Origin: Treponema sp. | GTDB lineage: Bacteria > Spirochaetota > Spirochaetia > Treponematales > Breznakiellaceae | Length of the DNA: 64,000 bases | Direction: 5' to 3' | NCBI GenBank assembly: GCA_031265845.1 | Contig: JAISCC010000148.1 | Location: 1-64,000 of the forward strand | Part shown: positions 52,015 to 60,483 of the stretch, piece after piece | Layout: each line of letters starts with the position of its first letter | Numbering within the stretch: position 1 is the first letter of the stretch | Position numbers and translations under genes: made by a program | The notes under the pieces: generated by a model | What the model saw: the letters and a program-made list of their open reading frames with translations, nothing else | Told to the model about the DNA's origin: nothing | Databases searched by the model: none

Positions 52015-52752
52015 TCATTCCACGACAACAGCGAGGGGCAGGGCGTAGGTTATGGCGCGGGGGTCTTGCACCAGCGTTTTTGCGCTGGAGAAGCGGGTTA
52101 TGATCTTGAGCGTATACGAGCCTGCGGCAAGCGCCGGGACGCGGACTATCAGCTTCTTGGGCAGGTTCTCCGTTATCTTGTGCGTAACCGGATGTTCCAC
52201 GCCGGACTCGTCAACAAAGAATACGCCCAAGCCGCTCTCGTCTTCCGGCGCTATCTTTATCTTGTCTCCGGTTATCAAAATGTCTTCGTCCGGCGTTATC
52301 GCGCCGTCCGTCCTGCCTGTGGCGATGTCCGTGACCAGGGCGATGTAGCCCGCGCCCTCCTTTTCGCCCAAGACCTCAACGCCCACGGTTTCGAGCGCGG
52401 CGCGCATGTCAGCGGTGAGGCTCGCGTCGACGCCCAGTTTGTGGACTTTGGGGTCGAAGGCGCGGGAGGCGCCGAGCCACGCGCCGCTCACGCGGGGGGA
52501 CATGCGGACGCAGCCGTCCTGAACTGCGGTTCCCTGCAACAGGGACTTTCGGACGATCTCGTCGCGGGCCGTGAGGATGCTCATGATGGTTTCGAGGCGG
52601 AGTTCCGAGCGCTCGGCGACGACGCGGGCCGCGATGTCCTTGTTGTGGATGGTGGAGCCGGCGGTGGAGACTTCGGCGACGAAGTCGTTTTCAATGTCTT
52701 TGGTGAGGCGGTTTGGCGTGAGCCAGACCTTCCAATAGGTTTCTTTTGCCAT
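52015..52752 (-). CDS. HU-like DNA-binding plus DUF4469 protein (paralogue C)
   Basis: The ATG at 52752 follows AAGGAAGG; the track's 59-residue extension is rejected. The 245-aa protein has an HU/IHF-like N-terminal half (VWLTPNRLTKDIENDFVAEV, TIHNKDIAARVVAERSELRL, VRMSPRVSGAWLGASRAFDP) and a DUF4469 C-terminal half (ITPDEDILITGDKIKIAPED, LIVRVPALAAGSYTLKIITR). It has no signal peptide. The flanking genes are a DUF1566-like lipoprotein and the phase-variable outer-membrane protein, on the same strand. A terminator-like hairpin (52784-52806) separates it from the lipoprotein. Confidence 0.85.
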   Translation of the reverse strand: MAKETYWKVWLTPNRLTKDIENDFVAEVSTAGSTIHNKDIAARVVAERSELRLETIMSILTARDEIVRKSLLQGTAVQDGCVRMSPRVSGAWLGASRAFDPKVHKLGVDASLTADMRAALETVGVEVLGEKEGAGYIALVTDIATGRTDGAITPDEDILITGDKIKIAPEDESGLGVFFVDESGVEHPVTHKITENLPKKLIVRVPALAAGSYTLKIITRFSSAKTLVQDPRAITYALPLAVVVE

Positions 52753-52783
52753 AATTTCCTTCCTTAAGTAAGATATAAAATAA

Positions 52784-52806
52784 CGGAGGGGGCTTGCGCC
52801 CCTCCG
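52784..52806 (-). terminator. Hairpin between lipoprotein and DUF4469 gene C
   Basis: CGGAGGGG (52784-52791) and CCCCTCCG (52799-52806) pair perfectly with a 7-nt loop. On the minus strand it is followed by TTATTTTATATC, so it could act as a weak terminator or attenuator, as in locus A. Confidence 0.55.
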
Positions 52807-52828
52807 GGATGAACTGAATAACGGGGCG

Positions 52829-52839
52829 GTGTCAGACAC
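52829..52839. repeat. Single GTGTCAGACAC palindrome
   Basis: An isolated perfect copy of the RAYT-associated core lies in the lipoprotein-DUF4469 spacer of locus C. Confidence 0.7.
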
Positions 52840-52951
52840 CCGCCAGCCGTTTGCGTTTACCAACAAAATTTGGCGCCAGGCGCCCTTGCGCTTATCCAGA
52901 TAAATGGCGGGGCCTGTCCCCGCCTTCACACATACCGCCTACCCTCGCGGC

Positions 52952-53389
52952 TTAAAACTTTCGCACGGTACGAGTATATTCGGCGTAGTCGTAAGAGTGG
53001 TCGTAGAAGTAAGAGAGGTTGCTATTTACGCCTCCATTCGCAAGACGGACGTAATATGAGCGACCGTCGCTGTCTTTTTCTGAAGACAAGTAGTAGTCTT
53101 TAGGGTAATCATCATCATGGTCAAAATCACCCATACCCTTCTTGTACAGGTTATCGCTCATCCATTTGAGTTCCTGTACGGAAGGTACATACCAGTCTTC
53201 ATAACCGCCGAAATTGGCATATCCATCTTTGGGGGCGCATTCCAGATAACGCCAGCCGTCCGAATACTCGCCTTTGTCATAGAACACATAGCCGCCCGCA
53301 GGCCCCGGCACGCCGCCTTCCAGCACGATTGTTGGGCAGGAACACAGCAGAAGCGCGAATGGCAATACGCCGTAATAGTATGCTTTCAT
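52952..53389 (-). CDS. Small lipoprotein with a DUF1566-like domain
   Basis: The 145-aa protein has a short signal with lipobox LLLCSC (Cys near residue 18) and one beta-rich domain: GPAGGYVFYDKGEYSDGWRY, EDWYVPSVQELKWMSDNLYK, YYLSSEKDSDGRSYYVRLAN. W(Y/R)-x-P-(S/T)-xxEL, a variable acidic stretch and a closing S...R-x-V-R pattern are typical of the DUF1566/Lcl domain found on bacterial surface proteins. The RBS GGAG precedes the ATG. It is probably surface- or periplasm-exposed and sits between the phase-variable gene and DUF4469 gene C. Confidence 0.82.
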   Translation of the reverse strand: MKAYYYGVLPFALLLCSCPTIVLEGGVPGPAGGYVFYDKGEYSDGWRYLECAPKDGYANFGGYEDWYVPSVQELKWMSDNLYKKGMGDFDHDDDYPKDYYLSSEKDSDGRSYYVRLANGGVNSNLSYFYDHSYDYAEYTRTVRKF

Positions 53390-53558
53390 AATAATTCTCC
53401 TTTATTCGCAACGGGGACTCATGCCACGCCCTTTAGGGCGGTTTGGCAGCGCCAACAAAAATGGCGGCAGCCCCCGCTGGCATATAATTTCTTTACAGAA
53501 CAATCCTCGTAAACAACGCGGCGCTTGCAAGCCGCCGCGCCATTCAGTGCGGGGAGGT

Positions 53559-55063
53559 TCATTTGACTTTTCCAAACCTATAGATCAAGTTTATGGATCC
53601 TTTGTGATTAACCCCTTTGAAATCTGTCCGCACTGAATAACTCACATCAATGGCGTTGATGAGCAAAAAGCCCGCGGCGGCATTAAAGGTGTGAGCCACC
53701 GCGCGATTGTCATAGTCGCCGAACCTGTAATCGGCTATCATGCAACCGTAACCAACTCCGATGTGGAACCCGAACTTGCTACCAAGTTCCCTATGGCTAT
53801 CATCGAAAGGTATAAACGCGCTTGCCCGTATATAGGGGTAGTATGAGTTATAGGACAAGTCTTTGATATAATCGGCGTTGCTAAGAAAGCCGAAGTCGCA
53901 ACCCAGATCAACATAGGCGGCAGCAACAATGGGTATAGTTATATTCGGGCTCAGGGTCAAACGCGGCGTTAGAAAAGTGGAGCCAAAAGCGGAGCCTATG
54001 CTCAAGCCCGCGCTCCAGTATGACAAAGGATAACCCTTCTTTAGTACATTCCCTATAGCCCGCTTAACATCCTCCCTTTTCCGCCGCGCCTCCTCCTTTT
54101 TCCGCGCCGCTTCCTTTGCCGCCGCCCGCTTTTCCACAGCCTTGTCTTGTCCGGTAAGTTTCAGCGCAAGCTCTTCCATTATTGCCAAGCCGTCCTCAAG
54201 GCTTTGATAATTAACCGAATCCCCGGCTTCCTGTATTCCGGTTTCAAGATTGACAACCGCCGCGTTGAACATGGCGCGGGCGCCCAGCCGCCGCGCCGTT
54301 ACAGACAGCGCGAGCCGCGGGTTGCCCGCCTTCCCTATAGCGGGCAGGTACTCGTCCGCCGTATCGCCGTTAAACTGATTGCCGTACTCTTCCAGCACCT
54401 GCTCAAGGCTCTTGGTGCGCGGATACACCGCGTATGCGCCGCTCTGTATCAGGTGTACCGCCAGTATCTGCGCCAGCGCGTCCGCCTCGCGGCTGTCCGC
54501 CCCTTCCGCCAGTTGCACCGGCGGAAGCGCGAGCAGGGGCAGTTTCGACGTGTCCTTCTTGACCGCCTCGGCGATGTTCCGCGCCATGGCGGGCAGCTTG
54601 CCGTCTATCTCCTCGATAGTCCGGTAGGTCTCGATGCCTCCGGCTATCTGCTGGAGGTTTTTCATGCGCAGTATGGCGATGATCAGCAGGTTCTGATCGC
54701 CTAGTGTGGTGATGGTTCCCGCGACCACGTAGTCCGCGCTGAGATGCTTTCCGAGCGCCGCGATGGTGTCAGGGTCGGTCATGCCGGACTCCATCTGGAA
54801 GCCCCGCTCGTTGCGTATGGCGCGGGTGATGCTGGTGCGCGGCACCGGGCTGAAAACGGCGGTCAGGTCTTTCTGAAAGGAGAAGAGTTCGGCGATGGTC
54901 TCTCCGTCTTCACCTTGGGCTCCGGTGAAGGGGAGGATGGCGAGCGTGTCTTTCGCCTGCGCGTTCGCGGCGGAGCTTAGAGCGAAAAGAAGGAGGAGGA
55001 GATTACAGAGAAACCGCCCCGTGCGGGGGGGGGGGGGGGCAAACCGGAAACTGTTTTATACAT
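53559..55063 (-). pseudogene. Phase-variable outer-membrane protein, CsgG/LpoB-like plus beta-barrel (OFF as sequenced)
   Basis: The true start is ATG 55063, six bases after AAAGGAGG. Codons 1-8 lead into 15 consecutive C. With 15 C the frame runs into TAA about 16 codons after the tract. With 13 or 16 C it continues through a signal peptide (GRFLCNLLLLLFALSSAANA) into the long ORF, giving 500 or 501 residues. The mature part begins KDTLAILPFTGAQGEDGETI and has two CsgG/LpoB-like domains (ALGKHLSADYVVAGTITTLG; a second near residue 190). A coiled coil follows (KRAAAKEAARKKEEARRKRE), then a C-terminal membrane barrel (YWSAGLSIGSAFGSTF) ending GSINLIYRFGKVK. The track start (GTG 54845) lacks signal and RBS. 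It is listed as broken because this assembly is out of frame; switching, not decay, is the favoured reading. Confidence 0.85.
55025..55039 (+). repeat. Poly-G tract of 15 inside the start of an outer-membrane protein gene (locus C)
   Basis: On the coding (minus) strand this is C15, spanning codons 9-13 of the gene that starts at 55063. Length modulo 3 decides the reading frame: 13, 16 or 19 C read through, while 14, 15 and 17 stop early. Confidence 0.9.
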
Positions 55064-55181
55064 AAAAAGCCTCCTTTGGAGGGGTTGTTAAAATGCGCCT
55101 CGCTACGGAGGCGGCTTCTTTGCAGAAGCGGCGTTTCTGGAAGCTACACTGGAAGCTGCGCTTCTTTACGAAAGCGTTCAT

Positions 55182-55210
55182 AGCATAGCATAATTTGCCG
55201 CGTGTTTCAA
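55182..55210 (-). promoter_or_regulatory. Promoter of the phase-variable gene
   Basis: On the minus strand, TTGAAA (55205-55210), a 17-bp spacer and TATGCT (55182-55187) lie about 120 bp upstream of the ATG. The leader in between has several short repeats of GGAAGCT/AGAAGC type and a GCCTCCGTAGCGAGGC hairpin. Confidence 0.65.
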
Positions 55211-55270
55211 GGCTTGGCTATACCACTCATGCGTTTGCCTCGCATGAGCGGACGCTTTGCGTCCGCCGCT

Positions 55271-55888
55271 TCACCACTGCTTTGGCGCAAAGCCGTCCGG
55301 CGGCGGAGCGAGACGAACCGTTTCGCCGCTCAGCTCAAGCACATAAAAGCCGCTTTCATAGGCGTATCGCTGGACATCGCCGTCGACAACGCCGCCCGCC
55401 ATCGCCCCCAACAGCTTTTTGCCCGCCACTTCCGCTGGAGGATATTTCCGTATAAGCTCCATTCGTTTCAGATGGTCGCTCACATCTTCTTTCTTATTGA
55501 GTTCGCGCTTGACCTCAACCGCCATCGCCACACCGGTGTTGGAAAGCAAGATGTCTATGTCCGTCATGACGCGATTTTTCTCATCGAATATCGGCATCCG
55601 CTGGTACGCCCGTTTAAGGTTATACTCCGGAAATTTCTCCCAGAGGCGGGCGGCGATCAGGGTCTCGATCAGCTCTCCCAGCGACCGGTTCAAACCGCCG
55701 ACGTTTTGGCTCACCCGCTCAACCGTTTTCCTTAAGTTTTCAGTCTCTCTGGCATTCTTGTCTAACTGCCGGTCGGTTTCTGCCTGCCGTAAAGCGGTTT
55801 CCTTGACTATACGGTCGGTTTCCTTCAACATGGCCCAAATTTCGTCAGCCGCAGTTTTCCACTCCGGCAACAACTGTGTCGTCTCCAT
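55271..55888 (-). CDS. Coiled-coil plus PD-(D/E)XK-like protein (DUF3782-type)
   Basis: The ATG at 55888 is chosen because GGAGG precedes it; the track start lies upstream of the RBS. The 205-aa protein has an N-terminal coiled coil (residues 25-70; KETALRQAETDRQLDKNARE) and a hinge VSQNVGGLNRSLGELIETL. An alpha/beta domain follows with MTDIDILLSNTGVAMAVEVK, where D...E-x-K matches a PD-(D/E)XK nuclease core. Such proteins are frequent, often multi-copy, in Treponema and cyanobacteria; their function is unknown. A second member begins at 63790. No adjacent methylase or transposase was seen. Confidence 0.82.
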   Translation of the reverse strand: METTQLLPEWKTAADEIWAMLKETDRIVKETALRQAETDRQLDKNARETENLRKTVERVSQNVGGLNRSLGELIETLIAARLWEKFPEYNLKRAYQRMPIFDEKNRVMTDIDILLSNTGVAMAVEVKRELNKKEDVSDHLKRMELIRKYPPAEVAGKKLLGAMAGGVVDGDVQRYAYESGFYVLELSGETVRLAPPPDGFAPKQW

Positions 55889-56032
55889 AATGACCTCCAC
55901 CTTAACCATACGTCATTTCCGGCCGTTTGTAAAGGGCGCGTTCTTTTGACAGGGATGACGCCCTCCGCCGCTGGCGCAATTATAGCATAAGCCAAGAAAA
56001 ATTGCGGGTCACTTTTAACGTGGAGCGGCGCG

Positions 56033-56090
56033 GTGTCAGACACTCATCGAACGGCGGGGCGCTTGGCGCTCCTGTCGCGGTGTCAGACGC
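56033..56090. repeat. Two-copy GTGTCAGAC repeat upstream of polA
   Basis: CGGTGTCAGACACTCATCGA (core 56033-56043) recurs 47 bp later as CGGTGTCAGACGCTCATCGA (core 56080-56090). They belong to the RAYT-associated palindrome family. Between here and polA (56110-56170) short GGCTCTGGAGCC-type palindromes follow. Confidence 0.72.
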
Positions 56091-56201
56091 TCATCGAATG
56101 AACCATGACGGGCGAACTCACGAGCCATTCGGCTCTGGAGCCTCCAGCTCTGGAGCCGTCCGGCTCCTTGACAATTCCCGCCTTCCCGTCTATAGTTATG
56201 T

Positions 56202-59018
56202 ATGCTTCCTCTTTATCTTATTGATTCATACGCTCTTATCTATCGTTCTTATTTCGCCTTTTTGAAACGCCCTTTGAGAAACACTTCGGGTAAAAACGTC
56301 TCCGTCCTGTTCGGTTTTGCCCGCGCGCTTGCCGGACTTTTGAACAACGGTGCTCCGGCGGCCGACGAGTGGGAAAAGCCGCTTGAAACCCCGCAAAAAC
56401 CGCGTCTGCTTGCCGCTGTTTTCGATCCGAAAGGCAAGACGTTCAGGCACGAATTGTACGCCGAATACAAGGCGAACAGGCAGAAAGCGCCGGAAGACCT
56501 TCACGCGCAAGTGCCGCTTGTGGAAGAATTTTTGGCGGCCCTCAACATCCCCATACTGCGGGCGGACGGGTTTGAAGCCGATGATGTCATTGCGACGTTG
56601 GTGAAGAAATGCCGCGCTGAAAAGCGCCAGTGTTACATACTTTCCAGCGACAAGGACCTGTTGCAACTCGTGGGAGACGGTGTGTATGAACTGCGTTCGT
56701 CAAAAACAGTCGGCGAGATATGGGATTTGATCGGCGCCCGCGAGGTGAAAGCCGAATGGGGCGTGCCTCCGGCAAAAATGCTCGACTTGTTGTCCCTTAC
56801 CGGCGACTCTTCGGACAATGTGCCCGGCGTGAAAGGCATAGGCGAAAAAGGCGCGGTCAAACTCATGGCGCGGTACGGATCCCTTGAGGAGATTTTCAAT
56901 AACATCGCGGGCATTGAAGGCGCAATCGGCAAGAAACTCGCGGAAGGAAAGGAAAGCGCGTGGTTTTCAAGAACGCTTGTCGCGCTGAAAGACGATGTGC
57001 CGCTTCCCGTGTCCGCGATTGACGAGCTTTCGATAGAAAACATGCGCGGGAGCGCGGGCGCCGCTATCCTCGTTCGTGAAAATTGCCGTGAAACTGCGGA
57101 ACTATTCAACGCTGCCGCCATCTCTTCCAACTCCTTTTCCTCCCAAGAAAAAGGCGCCCAAACCGCGCCGCCGCTGGCGTCGGCGTTGGATGCGGCGTTG
57201 GACGCTTCCGATGAAAAGTTGCTTGGCGAAGGAACGTACCGTACCGTACTGGATATTGAGGAACTGCGCGTCCTGCTTGATGAAGCGCACAAGCGGTCGC
57301 TTGTGGCGTTTGATTTTGAAACCGATTCTCTTGACGCATGGAATGCGACTCCGGTGGGCGTTTCCCTTTCTTTCTCACTCAAAGAGGCAGTGTATGTGCC
57401 GGTCGCTTCGCACGGCATGGGCAGTCCTTTCATTGATCCGGAACTGGTGCGTTCCGCCATAAAACCCCTGTTTGAAGACCCGGGCATGACCATCGTCGCC
57501 CATAACGCAAAGTACGATTACGAGGTGTCGCGCCGCTGGGGGATTGACCGCTGGCAATGCAATATCTGGGACACCATGATCGCGGCGTGGCTCAACGAGC
57601 CTGATCGCGCCGGATTCTCCCTTGATTCGCTTGCAGGCTATTATTTTAACTATACGCCTATTCTTTACAAGGACATTGTGCCGAAAGACGAGACATTCGC
57701 GTTCGTTCCGCTTGATCTTGCGACCCGCTATTCGGCGGAAGACGCGGATCTCTGTTTCCGTTTGAAGACGCTTCTTGAGAAAAAGTTGCGGAGCGCCGAA
57801 TTGCTCCCGCTTTTCCAGAACCTCGAAATGCCCTTGCTCCCGATTCTTGCGGAAATGGAGGGCGAGGGCATTATGATTGAAAAGCAGGCGCTTGTGGATT
57901 ATGGGGACGAATTGACTGACGCGCTCGAAGACTTGGAAGCCCGCATTTTCGCGCTGGTTGGGCATGATTTTAATATTCTTTCCACGCAACAGCTTCAAAA
58001 AGTGCTTTTTGAGGAACGGGGGTTGAAGCCCGGCAAGAAAACCAAGACCGGCTATTCCACCGATATGGTGGTTCTGGAAGAGCTTGCCCGCATCGATCCG
58101 GCGCCGGCTATGGTGTTACGGCACCGCACCCTCTCGCGGCTCAAGTCCACCTATGTTGACTCGCTTGGTTCCCAAGCCGATGCGGAAGGCCGCGTGCACA
58201 CCAGTTTTCTCCAAACCGGCACCGTAACCGGACGGCTTTCGAGCAAAGATCCCAATCTCCAGAACATACCGATTCGGGACGAAGAAGGCCGCCGCATACG
58301 GGAAGCCTTTATCGCAAAAGACGGGCGTCTCCTCATTTCCGCAGATTACAGCCAGATTGAACTCGTGGTGCTGGCGCATCTGTCCGAAGACCCCGCCCTC
58401 ATCTCGGCGTTCTGTGACGGCAAAGACGTTCATGCGCGCACCGCAAGCCTCATCTTCGGCGTTGACGAGGATGCCGTCCTGCCGGAACAGCGTCGTGTCG
58501 CCAAGATCATCAACTTTGGGGTGATGTATGGCATGAGCGCGTTTAGGCTCAGCAATGAGCTTGGCATAAGCCGCCATGAGGCCGCGGCGTTCATCGAAGC
58601 CTATTTCAGAACCTATTCCGGCATCAACAGCCTTATTGAGCGCCTCGTCAAGCAATGCGAGAAGACTGGTTTCGCCTCGACTCTTTTGGGCAGAAGACGG
58701 TTCATACCGGCGATCAACTCAACGAACAAGACCGAAAAAGCTGCGGCCGAGCGGATCGCGGTGAACACCCCGATCCAAGGCTCCGCCGCGGACATAGTGA
58801 AAACCGCCATGCTGAACGTTGACAAAGCCCTTGCCGCAACTCATAGCAGCGCAAAACTTCTGTTGCAGGTGCATGATGAACTCATCCTTGAAGTCCCCGA
58901 AGATGACGCGGAAAAAGCTGCGGCGCTCGTACGGGAACACATGGAAAACACGATCTCACTGAGAGTTCCGCTGAGGGTCAGCGTGGAGATCGGCAAACGC
59001 TGGGGAGATTTTCATTAA
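56202..59018 (+). CDS. polA: DNA polymerase I
   Basis: PolA processes Okazaki fragments and fills repair gaps. The 938-aa protein has the 5'-3' exonuclease domain (LYLIDSYALIYRSYFAF, GFEADDVIATLVKKC, LSLTGDSSDNVPGVKGIGEK), then a 3'-5' exonuclease with intact motifs VAFDFETDSLD, AHNAKYDYEV and YSAEDADLC, so proofreading is likely. The polymerase domain carries DYSQIELVVLAHLSED, RRVAKIINFGVMYGMS and LLQVHDELILEVPED. Length is normal for three-domain Pol I. No strong RBS precedes ATG 56202, but the N-terminus fits the family exactly. coaE follows after 5 bp. Confidence 0.97.
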   Translation: MLPLYLIDSYALIYRSYFAFLKRPLRNTSGKNVSVLFGFARALAGLLNNGAPAADEWEKPLETPQKPRLLAAVFDPKGKTFRHELYAEYKANRQKAPEDLHAQVPLVEEFLAALNIPILRADGFEADDVIATLVKKCRAEKRQCYILSSDKDLLQLVGDGVYELRSSKTVGEIWDLIGAREVKAEWGVPPAKMLDLLSLTGDSSDNVPGVKGIGEKGAVKLMARYGSLEEIFNNIAGIEGAIGKKLAEGKESAWFSRTLVALKDDVPLPVSAIDELSIENMRGSAGAAILVRENCRETAELFNAAAISSNSFSSQEKGAQTAPPLASALDAALDASDEKLLGEGTYRTVLDIEELRVLLDEAHKRSLVAFDFETDSLDAWNATPVGVSLSFSLKEAVYVPVASHGMGSPFIDPELVRSAIKPLFEDPGMTIVAHNAKYDYEVSRRWGIDRWQCNIWDTMIAAWLNEPDRAGFSLDSLAGYYFNYTPILYKDIVPKDETFAFVPLDLATRYSAEDADLCFRLKTLLEKKLRSAELLPLFQNLEMPLLPILAEMEGEGIMIEKQALVDYGDELTDALEDLEARIFALVGHDFNILSTQQLQKVLFEERGLKPGKKTKTGYSTDMVVLEELARIDPAPAMVLRHRTLSRLKSTYVDSLGSQADAEGRVHTSFLQTGTVTGRLSSKDPNLQNIPIRDEEGRRIREAFIAKDGRLLISADYSQIELVVLAHLSEDPALISAFCDGKDVHARTASLIFGVDEDAVLPEQRRVAKIINFGVMYGMSAFRLSNELGISRHEAAAFIEAYFRTYSGINSLIERLVKQCEKTGFASTLLGRRRFIPAINSTNKTEKAAAERIAVNTPIQGSAADIVKTAMLNVDKALAATHSSAKLLLQVHDELILEVPEDDAEKAAALVREHMENTISLRVPLRVSVEIGKRWGDFH

Positions 59019-59023
59019 ACGCC

Positions 59024-59626
59024 ATGCTTATCGGTTTAACCGGACTGTATTGTGCGGGGAAGAATTACATCGCCTCATTGCTTGAAGAACAGGGGTTTCC
59101 CGCGCTTGATGTTGACAAGCTGGGACACGAGGCGATCCGCCGGGAACGGGATGCGATAACCACGCGTTTCGGCGCGGATGTGTTGGGAAAGGAAAGCGGA
59201 GAAATAGACCGGAGGCTGCTGGGCGAAAAAGTCTTTGGGAGTCCGCCTGAACTGGCGGCGCTTGAAGCCATCGTCCATCCTACGGCAAATGCGATCACCA
59301 GCGAATGGATCGCGGCGCAGGGTGGAAAAACCTGTGTCATCAACGCGGCGTTGCTCCATAAGTCAATCGCGTTTGACCGTCTCGATGCCATTGTCATTGT
59401 CAAGGCGGGGCTTGCGACGCGGCTCGTCCGCGCTAGAAAACGGGATCGGCTGCCGTGGCTCGAGCTTATAAAACGCTTTCGTTGCCAGAGCGGTTTTTCG
59501 TCTCACTATGTACAAAAAAATGCCGATAATAGAAAAGTCAATATATACATAATCAATAACACTGCCGGAAGAAATGTTCGAAAGCAACTGGATCGCGTGG
59601 TTCAGGCTTTTATAAAGGATAGATAG
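59024..59626 (+). CDS. coaE: Dephospho-CoA kinase
   Basis: CoaE phosphorylates dephospho-CoA, the last step of coenzyme A synthesis. The 200-aa protein has a P-loop variant, IGLTGLYCAGKNYIASLLEE (GxxxxGK kept), LDVDKLGHEAI, VHPTANAITSEWIA, CVINAALLHKSIAF in place of the usual D-x-PLLFE segment, and a lid region around RLVRARKRDRL. The missing D-x-P-L motif and the short C-terminal part (NIYIINNTAGRNVRKQLDRV) make it divergent, as in other spirochaetes. It is packed between polA and the SPOR gene, starting 5 bp after polA. Confidence 0.88.
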   Translation: MLIGLTGLYCAGKNYIASLLEEQGFPALDVDKLGHEAIRRERDAITTRFGADVLGKESGEIDRRLLGEKVFGSPPELAALEAIVHPTANAITSEWIAAQGGKTCVINAALLHKSIAFDRLDAIVIVKAGLATRLVRARKRDRLPWLELIKRFRCQSGFSSHYVQKNADNRKVNIYIINNTAGRNVRKQLDRVVQAFIKDR

Positions 59627-60439
59627 ATGGAAAAGAAAAAAATACTGTTCATATCGGTGATCATTGGTCTCTTTTTATTCATTGCGATAGCGCTTCCTCT
59701 ATCGCTTCTTTCGTCTAAAGACAACGCGTTGGCCGCAGTCCCGCCTGCGGTCTCCGGTGTTCCCAAGCCGGAAGACACGCCTGCGGATCGCCCGGCTTCT
59801 ATGGATGTACGGGATGCGATTGTCAATCCGGCGGCTGAGCAGGCGCCGTCTGCGTCATCCGGAGGCCAGAATGTTGTTATCAACAACTACGATGCGTCTG
59901 GCGCTGTGGTTTCCGAAAGCAGATCCGCGCTTAATGAAGGGGAAACGGTAACGATTACCGTCGTACCTGCGGCGCCCGCCGCCCAAACGCCTGACGCAAC
60001 CCAAGCGCCGACGCCGCCCGCGTCTTCCCCGGCTCCAGCCGCATCACAGAGCGAGCAAAGCGCACAAAGCGTCCGCAGTACAGCCCCACCCGCACAGCCG
60101 AAACCTCCGGCAAGACCCGCAACAAAACCTGCGGCGCAACCCGCCGCGAAACCAGTGGCAAGCCCCGTGAAACCGCCAGCTTTTTCTGGCAAGTACAACT
60201 ACTGGATACAAACAGGTTCCTTTGCCACAAAGCCGCGCGCCGAAAACGTTCAAATAGCCCTTAAAGATAAGGGCATTTCCTCAAAAATTGAGTCGGCGGT
60301 CGTGAAAGGGAATAGTGTATACCGCGTCCGCACCGGTCCCTATACAACACATAATGAAGCGACCTACTGGTTGAAGCTCATCAAATCCATTGATATGGAG
60401 GGGCTTGATGAAAGCTGGATCGATCAGGTCTCCAAGTGA
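59627..60439 (+). CDS. SPOR-domain envelope protein
   Basis: The 270-aa protein has an N-terminal membrane helix (ILFISVIIGLFLFIAIALPL). A long Pro/Ala-rich linker spans about residues 50-185 (QAPTPPASSPAPAASQSEQS, then KPAAQPAAKPVASPVKPPAF), followed by a C-terminal SPOR domain (YWIQTGSFATKPRAENVQIA, KGNSVYRVRTGPYTTHNEAT). SPOR domains bind denuded glycan at division septa, so it probably works at the septum or in peptidoglycan remodelling. It starts directly after the coaE stop with RBS AAAGGATAGAT. A bidirectional terminator follows. Confidence 0.92.
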   Translation: MEKKKILFISVIIGLFLFIAIALPLSLLSSKDNALAAVPPAVSGVPKPEDTPADRPASMDVRDAIVNPAAEQAPSASSGGQNVVINNYDASGAVVSESRSALNEGETVTITVVPAAPAAQTPDATQAPTPPASSPAPAASQSEQSAQSVRSTAPPAQPKPPARPATKPAAQPAAKPVASPVKPPAFSGKYNYWIQTGSFATKPRAENVQIALKDKGISSKIESAVVKGNSVYRVRTGPYTTHNEATYWLKLIKSIDMEGLDESWIDQVSK

Positions 60440-60483
60440 GTTGTCGCGGCGCCTGATGAACCGTTCGCCAGAAACAAAAAAAT

